Origin: Rhododendron vialii
Taxonomy: Eukaryota > Streptophyta > Magnoliopsida > Ericales > Ericaceae
Direction: 5' to 3'
DNA: 64,000 nt
Assembly: GCF_030253575.1 (NCBI RefSeq)
Contig: NC_080561.1
Coordinates: forward strand, 35,363,564 to 35,427,563
The notes under the pieces were generated by a model. The model saw only the letters and a program-made list of their open reading frames with translations. It ran no database searches and was not told the origin of the DNA. Below are positions 1-10,346 of this stretch, one piece after another (within the stretch, counting starts at the first letter, position 1; each line of letters starts with the position of its first letter). Made by a program: the position numbers and the translations under genes.

Positions 1-63
1 AATAGAGTACCCTTTTCAACTTTGATGAAGAGGCTAACCAACGTATGTATCTGTATTCTATAG

Positions 64-194
64 GTGTTTGGTTCATGCATTGTCATTTAGAACTTCATAC
101 GATGTGGGGGCTAAAGATGGCTTTTGTGGTTGAGGATGGAAAGTCAGCTGAAGAATCTGTTCTACCACCTCCTAAAGACCTTCCACCCTGCTAA
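64..194 (+). CDS. Laccase, C-terminal (last) exon, partial
   Basis: This is the final exon of a laccase, a secreted blue multicopper oxidase that oxidises monolignols and other phenols in the cell wall. An intron ends in ctatag at 63, and the exon starts two bases into a codon, runs 42 codons and stops with TAA at 192-194. The translation carries the C-terminal copper signature [20 protein letters not shown]: the HCHLExH histidines and cysteine bind the T1 and trinuclear coppers, and leucine ten residues after the cysteine is the usual axial residue of high-potential laccases. It ends in the family-typical [10 protein letters not shown]. The rest of the gene lies to the left of the window. 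A polyadenylation-like AATAAA lies near 415. Family assignment is firm; the individual laccase cannot be named from 42 residues. Confidence 0.9.
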
Positions 195-1371
195 ATGTTG
201 CAGCTGAAGAAGCATTCACAACTTTCTCAATGAAGCAAAAAGCTTCTCCTTTTCCTTTCTTTCTACATTTTAATCCACATGTGTAAATGTCATTATTTCT
301 TTTCCTGCAAAATTTGCAGTCGACTGTTTGGGATGAGATTTACATAATTGTAATGCAAAGATATTGTTTCGTGGTCTGCATTATATGGTTAATCGGTTAT
401 ACCTTCATTTCTGAAATAAAACTCCATGCGTTGTAATTATTAAATTAATCGTATACGACTCCAACGTTTTCAAAATTTCCCAAAACAAGAAATCATCATG
501 GTGATCGTGTCCTTGACTAAAACAATTGCAGTACGATGTCAAATCCATTTCTTGCTGCAATACCACACCACACCATGCAAATTCAAATCTTTGCTTTGCT
601 GTTTTGTCAACAAACCAAATGCGTCAAATCTGAACTCATTGAACTTCCAATTACTAGCTTCTTCGGTTACGACAGCATGTATATAAACTCTTGTATAGCA
701 AGCCATTCATATTTCATACTGCTGAAAAATGAATGTTCTAAAAGTCGCTAGGCACTAATCGGGCGGTCGGCTACCTTTGAGCTTCAAGGCCTTGTAATCG
801 GCGATTAATCGGTGCATAGCAATTTAGTAATCGGCGCATAGCATTTAGTCAGATCTAGTCGAATAGGCCCCGCCAGCGATTAAATGCTGATTAATTCCTT
901 TTTTATAACACTGAAAAATATCCACCAGTTCATTCATAGTGTCTGGAAAACACAACATGGAACAGAACAAATAAGTTCAACATTGAAATACATATATAGA
1001 ATTGCTTTATGTTTTCAGCATCCACCCAATACCTTCTTTAATTCACAAAAAAAGCATCCTAGGGCACATCTCTCACATTCCCTTATTCAACATAGCGACT
1101 CCAAGGGTTAAAACCACATAATACAGGCGAATGGCTAGAAAAATCCTGATGAAATGCATAATGGCTCTAAGAGCAACAAAATAATCTCAGACAATACAGT
1201 CACCACAAAAATATGAGCAGTTCTCTACAAACACAGAAACAGGACATAGAAAATGCATGAATGGTCACAATCTTTTAGAAGCAGATCCCTCCAACAATCG
1301 TTTCCATACGTCCATCTTACGTGTTCAATTATCTGTTTTGGTTTTTGGGACGTAGGATTGTTGTGCAGTTA
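195..1371. other. Laccase 3' flank and intergenic DNA
   Basis: AT-rich sequence with an AATAAA signal near 415 that could end the laccase transcript. At about 744-885 there is a block of repeated ATCGGCG/TAATCGG words that looks like part of an old small transposon, but I could not pair its ends. Short open frames here have no family resemblance. Nothing else is supported. Confidence 0.4.
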
Positions 1372-1376
1372 TATAA

Positions 1377-2925
1377 TGTCACGACCCTGACCCTTCCTTG
1401 TAGGTCTTAGTCATAACAAAGCGCCGGTGAAACCATCACCAAGGCCATTTCAGACATACACTATCTCATAACTATAAAACTAAAAGGGACAATAGTACTT
1501 AACCAACGGAAGCTTATCCTATAAAGTCCAATGTGGCAACAACTTATATTTACAAAAGAATTATAACTCCTAGTTACACCTCAGAGCTGTGCATAACCTG
1601 AAACTTTACAAATGTCTCTAACTTTTACAAGAACATCAAAAACATGATAACTTGAATACAACTTCCCTGCAGATAACATAGATATTGGCTCTCATATATG
1701 CCCGAGTCCAAACGAAAGGAAACCACATCACCTATTCTTCAATTCCTGAAAGGTAAAACATTTTCATAAGCCGAAGCTAGTATGAAAGACCAATGCATAT
1801 ATTACATGCTTTCCATGGATACTATCAAATGACATTAATAAACCATAGCTTTGGATATTTCCAAAAGAACTTCGTAGCATATGAAACAATAGTTCTATAA
1901 TGCACATCCCACATATTCATTTCAGAACACCAGGCGTCCCCGGTGTGGATAAGCTTAGACGTCTTTGCATTATCCTAAATTATATCAGATCACATCTTGC
2001 TAGCTTTTTACTGTCCCCTAGCAAGCCGGGACGGCAGGGATGCCATTAATAGATAAGAAAACATGTCCACCTTCCATTTGATATCCATGGAGTACATATC
2101 ATGTGGAAAAACTTGTAGTAAAAACATGCATTCCACATTGGATTGTAACACATCTGCAAACCATGTAATTTATGCATTAAAGTCACTCACCTCAAATCCG
2201 AGCTTCTAAACCACGTTCCCCACATAAACATATAACGTAATTATAATTAAGATTCAATGAAGCACATTTAAACTTCTACATACTTTCATTAGATCTCCCT
2301 GGTATCTTAACAAAAGGTCTAAGGTAAGGTTAAAGTCTTAATCTAATGGTGAAGTCAGAACATAACAAAACCCCAAATCGATATAGAGTCCTAGAACCAG
2401 TCTGCAGTATTTTGGTCATAGTATTTGATAGGATTGGAATTAGATGCTAGGACCACCACCATTAGAAAGTAGACTTTCGGGGCTTCAATTTTGATATAAA
2501 ATTTGTCCAAATCGGAGTCCGGACAACAAAGATATGCTCATCCGAAGTTAGGACTGTAATCTGTCTTGGTTCAGTGATTTTCCAGCAAATTCTAACCTAG
2601 AACTCGTTTTCAACCTAGAACTCACCAATAGCTCTTAACACCAACCTCAAACTTCACAAACCAATCTCCAAAGGTAAGAATAACAATCAAAACTTATTGG
2701 TTCAACTAGTTTTTGGAACATCCGAAGGAAATCAAGCCTAGTATCAAGAACTCATCTCTAAACCTCACAATAGGGGTTTCTATGATTCCTACCAATTAAA
2801 CCTTGAAATTAAACAGCAATAACGTGGAATCAAGAATTTACCAAGTGCAGACTTCCAAAACAATCGAAGCATGATGTTTCCCTAATTTTTCCTTGATTCT
2901 TCCTTCTTCCTCCAATTTCCTGAGT

Positions 2926-2988
<63 letters not shown>

Positions 2989-3222
2989 TAAGCGGTAGAA
3001 AGCGGTGGAAACGAGAATAACGTAGAACCTCTTAGGAAAGATTATTCTATGTGGTTGAGTCCATACTAAACAACTAAAGATTTTCCCATATCCCCACCTA
3101 TTAAGCCTTGCCTTGTCATATAAAACCACCCTTATTAACATGTGTAGATTAATTCCAACACTAATACGATCATAACATGTCATTCAAACTAATTAACATA
3201 ATTAGGAGTCTAGGGTGTTACA
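1377..3222 (-). mobile_element. Solo LTR, probably Ty3/gypsy (Tekay-like)
   Basis: A 1,846-bp block begins TGTCACGACC on the plus strand and ends GGGTGTTACA, so on the minus strand it runs TGTAACACCC to CGTGACA with the TG...CA ends of an LTR. It is flanked on both sides by the same five bases, TATAA (1372-1376 and 3223-3227), the target duplication expected of an LTR element. No internal coding region or second LTR is present, so this is a solo LTR left by recombination between two LTRs. The TGTAACACCC start and the length are typical of Tekay/Del chromovirus LTRs; that lineage call is inference. It is a fossil with no coding potential. The intact target duplication suggests moderate age. 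Confidence 0.75.
2930..2986. repeat. (TC)n microsatellite inside the solo LTR
   Basis: About 28 uninterrupted TC units. The Arg-Glu repeat protein readable on the opposite strand is an artefact of this tract. Confidence 0.97.
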
Positions 3223-3382
3223 TATAACAACCTACAACCGCACACAATTACATAAACATACACATGGTGTGGGGAGCGCACATAAACTAATGGTGAAGTA
3301 TGCGTCAATCCCCCATGCTTATGTGACTGTGCAAGTGTTTTGTGTGCGGTTCTAGAATGACTATGCCACAACAGAGAGAGTC

Positions 3383-4303
3383 TCACTTGCCATTCATCCT
3401 CTCTATGACAGTAATAAGGCCTTGAGTGCCAAGCTTCCCATCCCCATTAGCCACCATCCCAGAAAACAACTGTTTCGCCAATGCAGCACCAGGCAACACC
3501 ACCACATCTTCATTCCCCTCTTCAACCACATCCACACCCATTCCCAAATCCTTCACCATGTACTCAGCAAACCCACCAGGCCTAAAATCCCTCCCAACCA
3601 TCCTCTCCCCAAACAACTCCATCACCATCGACCCAGCCGCCCCGCCCCTCACCGCTTCCAGAAACTTCCTCACGTCCAACCCCGTCTTCTCAGCAAACAC
3701 CAACCCTTCACTCAACCCAACCAAATTTGCCCCCACCGTTATTTGGTTCGCGATCTTACACCTCTGCCCGCACCCTGCACTACCCATGTAAGTCACCCTG
3801 CCCATTACATCAAACAAAGGGGACAACCACTTCACAACATCACTATCCCCACCGGCATATATAGCCAATTTCCCGTCCCTCGCCCCGATGTCCCCACCGG
3901 ATACCGGGGCGTCCACTGCCCAACAACCCTTTTCTCGGGCAGTGGCAAAAATCTCTTTTGCAAGAATTGGGTGGCTGCTGGTGTGGTCGACGATAACTCC
4001 GCCCGGTTTTAAGCCAGCGAGGAGGCCAGCGGAGGGGTCTAGGACAATTTGTCGAACATCTGGGGGGTGTCCGAGCATGGTGAAAACGACGTCGGATGAT
4101 TGGGCGAGGGAGGAGGGGGAAGGGGCTAGTTGGGCGCCTAGGGATTGGAGGTGGAGGGATTTGGAAGGGGTGCGGGCGTAGAGGGTGAGGGAGTAGCCGG
4201 CAGAGATGAGGCGGGAGGCCATGGCTGAGCCCATTACGCCTATGCCGATCCAACCGATGCGGGTTTCGGATGGGTTTATGGGTTTCGGGTAGGGAGTGTT
4301 CAT
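3383..4303 (-). CDS. 3-hydroxyisobutyrate dehydrogenase-like protein (beta-hydroxyacid dehydrogenase)
   Basis: Intronless gene for a 306-aa NAD(P)-dependent beta-hydroxyacid dehydrogenase of the plant HIBADH-like 1/2/3 group. In sequence order: Rossmann dinucleotide loop GWIGIGVMGSAM (residues 17-28); SDVVFTMLGHP; substrate-binding DAPVSGGDIGA; catalytic lysine in CKIANQI; and the C-terminal helical domain with GLSEGLVFAEKTGLDV, ending near GTQGLITVIERMNGK. I start at the Met at 4303 because MNTPYPKPINPSETRIGWIG matches the usual start of these proteins; a Met 16 codons upstream would add a Ser/Leu-rich stretch read from the GA-rich leader. No mitochondrial presequence is evident, so a cytosolic or other location is possible, unlike classical HIBADH of valine breakdown. 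Relatives act on small hydroxy acids such as glyoxylate or succinic semialdehyde; the substrate here is unknown. The coding region is GC-rich compared with its surroundings. A palindromic element lies about 120 bp upstream. Confidence 0.93.
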   Translation of the reverse strand: MNTPYPKPINPSETRIGWIGIGVMGSAMASRLISAGYSLTLYARTPSKSLHLQSLGAQLAPSPSSLAQSSDVVFTMLGHPPDVRQIVLDPSAGLLAGLKPGGVIVDHTSSHPILAKEIFATAREKGCWAVDAPVSGGDIGARDGKLAIYAGGDSDVVKWLSPLFDVMGRVTYMGSAGCGQRCKIANQITVGANLVGLSEGLVFAEKTGLDVRKFLEAVRGGAAGSMVMELFGERMVGRDFRPGGFAEYMVKDLGMGVDVVEEGNEDVVVLPGAALAKQLFSGMVANGDGKLGTQGLITVIERMNGK

Positions 4304-4426
4304 TGTTGACTGAAATGTGGAGAGAGAGAGAGAACAGAAATGGAACTTCAAAGTTTCACAGGGATCTTTGTTTATAGCTGCCCCAAGCCCAAGCGATGCG
4401 AAAAAAATTAGAGTGCCGAGTGGGTA

Positions 4427-4600
4427 TTACGTGGTGTTCGCTCGGCACATTTGAGCCGTCCATTGCGTTTTTTGACGATTCGGAATTGGAGAGAGAAAAA
4501 TGAGAGAGAGTATTGGGATGAGAGAAGAGAAAGAGTTTCAATTCGAACTATCTAAAAGTGTATTAGACGGCTTGAATGTGCCGAGCGAATATCACGTAGG
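4427..4600. mobile_element. Palindromic MITE-like element upstream of the dehydrogenase gene
   Basis: Arms at about 4427-4460 and 4566-4600 are near-perfect inverted copies of about 34 bp, sharing the core TTCGCTCGGCACAT. The spacer is about 105 bp. The element ends about 120 bp before the dehydrogenase start, so it forms part of that promoter. Target duplications were not resolved. Confidence 0.65.
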
Positions 4601-4668
4601 ATATACCGATCCAGGCACCGAAAAATTTCTTGATGGGGTGGGTACGGGCAGAGGTAGTTAATTAGGGT

Positions 4669-5243
4669 GCATTCTTTTGGCCTTTAACTTAAACAATGGC
4701 TTTGTTCGGTTAACAACTTAGTTTTAGTTTTAGTTTACTTTTCAATCATTACCTTATTTATTTCTCCAATTATTATTTTTTCATCTCTCTCTATCTCTCT
4801 CCAATCATTACCCTTATCTTCAATCATTACTCTATTTTTCTTTCCACTTATTACCAAAACTAAATTAAACTAAACTCCCAACCAAACACAATCGAGAATT
4901 TTATCTTTATTTGAATTTTTTTTGCATTTGTTAGTTTTGCGTCAAATTTTTGTGGGTTATAGATTTGTCTCTACAAAATGAATGAGAAAAGTAAAAAAAA
5001 AATCACTTTTACCCAACTATTTTGAAAAATAACTACGTATTTTTTAGCGCAAAAAGTGAAGTGGTTATTTCTCAAAATATTTGGATAAAAGTAAAGAAAT
5101 TTTACTTTTCCGATTTCTCTCGTAAATACGAATCAATAGCCGACAAAAGTTTGGCGCAAAACTAACAAATGCGAAAAAAAATCAAATAAGAACAAAATTC
5201 TCATTTTAAGTTTAAGTTTAACTAAAGGCCAAAAGAATAATAC
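4669..5243. mobile_element. Foldback MITE, about 575 bp
   Basis: Terminal inverted repeats read ATTCTTTTGGCCTTTA on the left and TAAAGGCCAAAAGAAT on the right. Inner segments also pair (TTTGCATTTGTTAGTTTTGCG against CGCAAAACTAACAAATGCG, and a central pair containing TTATTTCTCAAAATA), so most of the element can fold into one long hairpin. Inner segments recur near 28250 and 61180, showing that it belongs to a multi-copy family. Non-coding. Confidence 0.75.
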
Positions 5244-5350
5244 AATTTCCAACGAGGCTTAATAGGGTTCATGGGCACTTTCGTGTTTCTTGTTCATGTT
5301 TCCTAAACATCTATGTCTCGATAAGTCATTGGTCGGAATCCAACAGACTA

Positions 5351-5706
5351 CTCCCCCTTTCTTTTTTGAGTTCGTTATTTTATTTTGGACTGTCCCCTAA
5401 TAAATATTTATTTTGTAAAATTAGTGAATACAAGTTCCTACATTTTTTATTTTGTCTTTAAAATTAGATTCTACTTTATCCATTTCATTTTGAGAGTCCA
5501 CTATGAAAAATTGTGTCATTTTTCAAATAAAAAATCAACTACTTTCGTGTGTAATTTTTTGAATTTTTTTGCACCAAATTAAAGTACTAATCGAGATTTT
5601 TAATATGGTGCGAAAAAATTTGTAAAATTATACATGGAAGTATTGATTTTTTGATTTGAAAAATGGCAAGAAAGAGTATGAGACTCTCAATATAGAATGG
5701 AGAGAG
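5351..5706. mobile_element. Stowaway-like MITE
   Basis: The block starts CTCCCCCTTTC and ends GGAGAGAG, and is bounded by TA on both sides (5349-5350 and 5707-5708), as in Tc1/mariner Stowaway MITEs. Inner segments around 5490 and 5680 (GAGAGTCCACTATG; GAGACTCTCAATAT) also pair. No coding potential. Confidence 0.6.
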
Positions 5707-5899
5707 TATTTTAAAAAGTTGGTGAATAAAAAGTGTAATAATAATGTCTCCATAGATAGTAAATAGGAAAAGTTATAACTTTTAGAGTGTAATGATTATG
5801 CTTCCATAAAAAGTTGGATTTATGAAGTGGGACTCTTAAAAATGGAGAGAACTTGACGAGCTCTATAAAGTGAACGGTTTCGATCATTGTTGTGAATCC

Positions 5900-6735
5900 G
5901 GGATGAGCGCACAAAAACCGAAAGTAAACCAGATTGGAGGAATCCACTTGGGTTTGCTGCCAAATTCTGTTCGAAAATTCGCACCCAAAGCACGTCTTCC
6001 ATGGTTTCCTCATGTCTACATCGTGGACAAATCACATCCACTTGAATCCTATAAGACTAGACAACAAAACATCACACCTTGGAACATCGACTGAACACCC
6101 GAAGAAGCAACAAAGAGATTAGGCATCTTAGGAAACCAACGATCTCTAAAAGTTCTGATACCACAGCCATGGCCCTCCACGTCATACCCTTTTTTTAACA
6201 ACTCCTTACCCCCACATAAGACTGCGCCAACCCCACAAACAACCGGGTCGAATTTTTGCCTCCAAGAACAAATCTCCCCTGCCATATTTAGCCCTCAAGA
6301 CTTTACTGAAAAGAAGATATGGACTCTGATGAATCCGGCATCCAAGTATAGCCAACAACTCTTGGTTAACAAAACCCAAATCTCGAAAGCCCATCCCTCC
6401 TGTCATAATTGGTTTACACATGTTGTGCCAACTAGGCCAATAAATCCCACAAGAAACTTACCCGCAACACTCTGAATGTTATGCACAAAATAAGCTGGAG
6501 CCTGGAATACTGAGAGAAGATAAATAGGGATTATCGATAAAGTATGTTTAACAAGAATACAACGACTGGGTAAGCCCAACATCGGGTTTTCCACCCTTGT
6601 AGACGACTAGAAAATCTGTCCAAAATACTCCAAAAATTAAATTCACCTTTTTTTCTTGGATGACTCAAGCTAGAACCAAGATAGATACCAGGGGATTGAA
6701 TGGTAGGAATATGAGATAATCATCCTTCCCTTCAG
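5900..6735 (-). mobile_element. LINE (L1-type) reverse transcriptase remnant
   Basis: Minus-strand translation in broken frames shows, in order, the end of an L1-type reverse transcriptase (IYLGSSLSHPRKK, then LDRFSSRLQGWK, then PMTGGMGFRDLGF-like KPIMTGGMGFRDLGFVNQ and FSKVLRAKYGR) followed by the zf-RVT zinc-binding domain (DVICPRCRHEETMEDVLW and CEFSNRIWQ). This is the normal C-terminal order of plant LINE ORF2. There are several frame changes and stops, and the endonuclease part is missing, so it is a dead fragment. The lower end grades into a sequence resembling the foldback element at 36.85 kb (shared GAACGGTTTCGATCATTGTTGTG), suggesting insertion of one into the other. Confidence 0.85.
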
Positions 6736-7090
6736 TGGACAAAGGAAGGGGACTGAGAGCTTTTACTTCGTCAGAGTTTGATGCTGGAAGAAGTCCTCGT
6801 CACTAAGGCCGCGTGATTTAGCCACCTTTTATAGTTTGTTTGCTGCGGCTGAATTTGGTGTAGGTTGGGAAACGGATTCGGCTAAGCCCAGAGCAAGCCA
6901 CAAGTCCTGCCGCAAACAAATTCGTACAACAATTACACCAGGGAATTATACAAAAACTACAATACTGACAATCTTGTTTAGTTACAAACCTTTTGTTGAT
7001 GCTTCAGGGGAAATGCAGTAGAAAAGGAATTGAACAATGAAGGGCTTTTCATTGAAAAGTAGGTGCACTAATGGCGCCCTGTGAGACCAC

Positions 7091-7460
7091 TTAGGAATCA
7101 ACGCATGCCCGTAAGACCTTAGGAAACACGTACTTGTAAGGAACTGCACCCTTCACTTTCATCTCACAACAAAACCCCAATGCACTCATCCGACATTCCA
7201 CGCCGCAAATAAACCGAAAGGATTGCAGTCCAAGCAAACACATTTGGTTGCGGCGTTTTGTCGAACAGAACGTGGGCTGATTCCAAATCCCCACAACCCG
7301 CATACTTTGTACTAATTTTGTGGTCATGAAAAGGGTCTTGCTCTAGCCCATGGAGAACGAGCCGTCGATGTTTGTTTTCCCAGTTTTTGTCCTAAACTCG
7401 TGAGAAACAGAATCGCCTGTAGAGAAACCATGTTGGAAGTCACGCTTACAAAGAAGGGTG
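7091..7460 (-). pseudogene. Pentatricopeptide repeat (PPR) gene fragment
   Basis: On the minus strand three frames together read as consecutive PPR motifs of an RNA-binding organellar editing or splicing factor: FVTTKLVQ-like, YAGCGDLESAHVLFDKTPQ, NVFAWTAILSVYLRRGMSD, and MKVKGAVPYKYVFPKVLRAC. The frame changes between these motifs, and the readable region covers only about two repeats, whereas functional PPR proteins have ten or more. It is therefore a truncated, frameshifted pseudogene. A hAT-type MITE sits directly at its 5' side (7468). Whether the fragment moved here by duplication or is the stump of a former gene cannot be told. Confidence 0.7.
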
Positions 7461-7467
7461 TCTCATC

Positions 7468-7798
7468 TAGGGGTGTGAAAAAAACCGAGCCCCGACGGGC
7501 CCGACCCGACCCGAAGGGTTTCGGGCGGGGCCGAACAAATGATTCTGTCGGGTACGGGTACACTTTTCCAAAAAAATCAGTTTTCGGTTCGGGGCTCGGG
7601 GTGCTGTTTTTTCTTACCCGACCAAAAGACACGAATTCATATAGCTTACTTCGGTTTTGGTCGGACCCGACCCGACCAAAAAAATCGGTTACACGGACGG
7701 GTATCCCCCCTCCTTCGGTTCGGGTTCGGGTCCCAAAAAGTGATAACCAACTAGTCGAGTCGGGTTCGGGGGCCGAACCCGACCCGTGCACACCCCTA
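7468..7798. mobile_element. hAT-type MITE, 331 bp, perfect 8-bp target duplication
   Basis: Terminal inverted repeats TAGGGGTGTG / CACACCCCTA. The flanks are identical 8-mers, GTCTCATC, at 7460-7467 and 7799-7806, as expected for hAT transposition. The interior consists of GGGTCGGGTTCGGG-type words on both strands and is strongly self-complementary. Long open frames here are by-products of this composition. A second member lies at 60326-60665. Confidence 0.9.
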
Positions 7799-7806
7799 GT
7801 CTCATC

Positions 7807-8488
7807 CCCCATCCCCGATTTCCTTCTCGTACTTTCATCCTTACTTTATTAAAAAAAAAAAGTGTTTCCTACAAAGCTGAATTAGTATTATTTTTTCCCC
7901 ATTCAAAATTTTCGTGCATTTATTAGCTTTGTATTCATTTTTTGTCGATTATTAGTGCGTCTCGTCTCGTCTAGAGAAATTTAAAAAATAATGAATCAGA
8001 TTATTATTATTTTTTTTGAATTAAGACAAAAACAATCCAAAAGCCTGCCTATTTTGTATATAAAAAAATTGAATAAAGACAAAAATCATTTAAAAAATCT
8101 GCCCTGGTTTGAATTGATTTTGTCTACAGTGAATTTTTTAAATCATTTGTTCATAATTGTTTACTTTATAGATTTATCTCATCGAGACGAATCAATAATT
8201 CTCAAAATATTGATACAAAATTCACAAAGGGAGAGAGAGAGATTTACGTTTGGCCGCGTGAAGTGATTGGGTATACAGTGGAGGAGTTTGAATGATTTGC
8301 AATGGATTTCGCTGGGGAAATGCTTGGAAATGGAGAATTGAGAATCCAAGTAGAAGATGACAGGCGGTGAGTGCCATGGATTTCCCCTTTTCCCCGGCGA
8401 GGTGCAGTGTGGTGATGAAAAGCCTTTGATTTGATTTGAAGCCCGACGAATATGCCGAAGTAAAGTCACCTTACCACAGTCATGCTAT
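7807..8488. other. Non-coding, AT-rich, transposon-derived
   Basis: Contains words shared with the foldback MITEs (for example TTGTCGATTATTAGTGCGTC near 7940) and a short GA tract near 8230. No gene is recognised. Confidence 0.4.
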
Positions 8489-8875
8489 ATTAGCAATCAA
8501 ATATGAACTTATTTCAAAGATTTAAATCGTTCATGTTGTAAAAATCATCAAGAAAACTAACCCTGGTAAAATTCATTGTAATCGGACGTAGATCGAATAT
8601 CTTATCGAGCAGTTAAATGAAGTTTTTGCGGTTGTAGTAATACGCTTCGATTCATTGAATCAATGTAATAACAAACTTGGCTACTAGTAGTCAAATATGA
8701 ACTTATTTCAAATATATTTCAAAGATCTAAATCGTTTATATGTTAGAAATGCATCAAGAACACTAACCTTGGGAAATTCAACATAGTCTGATACAAAGAA
8801 ACATATTATCGAGAAATTAAATGAAGTTTTTGCATTTATAATAATGGGTTTGGCTGCATTGAATCAAATCCAAGA
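8489..8875. repeat. Tandem duplication, two diverged units of about 190 bp
   Basis: Both units contain, in the same order, TCAAATATGAACTTATTTCAAA, a TCTAAATCGTT-like word, CATCAAGAA-CACTAACC, TTATCGAG and TTAAATGAAGTTTTTGC. The second unit starts about 195 bp after the first and has a small internal insertion. No coding potential. Confidence 0.85.
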
Positions 8876-9068
8876 AAACTGGCTTTTGGAAATCGTTTTA
8901 AGCAGGGAACCTCGCTGGTTCAAGACAGGAGGCCCAATTAACGCTAAACTGCACTATCACCCCTAGATTTCACTCAAATAATATTGAATGCCCCTTAATT
9001 CTCTAAATTCACAATGCAACTCCTTATTTTTGTGGAATTGTGTAAAATTTGGACCCACATTTTTAATA

Positions 9069-9213
9069 AGAGAATTGATTTTCACACTCTCTTTTTTTGA
9101 TATCCATGCACACTTCTTTTTTTATTTTTTTTAGTATTAAAAGTGTGTATTACTTTACTAAAAGGCAAAAAAGAGAGTGTGTATAAAAAACGAGAGTGTG
9201 ACATTCAATTCCC
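9069..9213. mobile_element. Short TIR element, about 145 bp
   Basis: The left arm GAGAATTGATTTTCACACTC pairs with the right arm GAGTGTGACATTCAATTCCC. The interior is T/A-rich. It resembles a small MITE; the family is not recognised. The stretches on both sides (8876-9068 and 9214-10100) hold nothing else I can support. Confidence 0.55.
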
Positions 9214-10346
9214 TTCCAACAAAATAATTTTCAAAATACAAACTTTGACCTTTTTAACTCCATCGTATCTTCATGTTGCCCATCATGCTCTCTTGCTTTT
9301 TTAGTTTGCATTGATGTGAAGTAGACCCCAGATATTTTTACTTAGGCTAGTAAATTTGGTTTTTTTTGATATATATATTTGAATTTTTTTTAGAATGCAA
9401 ACTTCACGGAGGTATGCTCATGGATGGAGCTAAGGGGACAAGTGGTCGCAACCACCACAATGATGTTTAAAAACATGCTATTACTATACCTATAGTTTCC
9501 TTTTTAGCCTCAAGCTAAAGTACTTTCGTACATGATAGAGAGGGAAAAAAATGATAGTAATAATTATAGAAATTATAGCGGATCAAAAAAAAAATTATAG
9601 AAATTATATATTGGGAATCGTGCACAGAAAAAGGGTTTGAGTCTAGAGATCCAAAGCAAACACAATCGATATTTTTAAACCTCCATCTATACTTTCTTTT
9701 ATTTTTTACTCTTATAATGCAATCAAGATGACTACTTAATCTGAAGCCACTGTTTTTCTTTGTCAAAGGCAGGTCATCCATGCCGTCACAAGTGATTTCT
9801 CTCTCTCTCTCTCTTGCGGTGAAGAGGTTGTCAAATTTCGAACTCAAGATGTTTGAGTTTACCGCTCATCCCTGTTGTCACTTGCTGGTCTCTAGGAACT
9901 CTTTCCTATTTCAAAAAGTGTAGCGAATGAAAAGTCTCTGTCTTTCTTTAAGATCAATGGCAATACATATGCACTTCTGAACCATGAAGATCCTTCAAAT
10001 TCTGCCACCTTTGAAAAGAGAAGAAAAATACCCACTCCTATTTATCTACAAGTACATTTTGGATGATCATCTCTGTTGACAAAACTGTGGAATATCTTCT
10101 GGCCGGCAACTATCAAGATTCAATGTTGTGCAGACTCTTTGATTGCTTGAAGCTTCATCATCCTCAGTCTTGGTCTGCCCGGCCCGTTTTGAATCCATTT
10201 TCCTTGGTTTAAAATCTCCTCCTCGTTAAGTGAATTCGTTTCTCGCTTCTGGTATGCTAAAAACAGCTGGATTTCGATTAAGAGAGCATATGATCAACTG
10301 TTCAATTGTCCCACAACTGCCTTCCATCAGTGCAACTGTTCCGACC

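Noticed and set aside
1-63. Reading the first 50 bases as the preceding laccase exon
   Set aside because: The frame needed to join (ending ANQ|R) has an in-frame stop near base 3 and does not match the ADNPG sequence expected before VWFMHCH, so it is more likely intron.
3422-4253. Four long open frames overlapping the dehydrogenase gene on both strands
   Set aside because: They are shadows of a GC-rich coding region; only the minus-strand frame shows a conserved Rossmann fold and family motifs.
7324-7852. Three Arg/Gly/Pro-rich open frames of 70-160 aa
   Set aside because: They are read through the GGGTCGGG words of the hAT MITE, which lack stops by composition.
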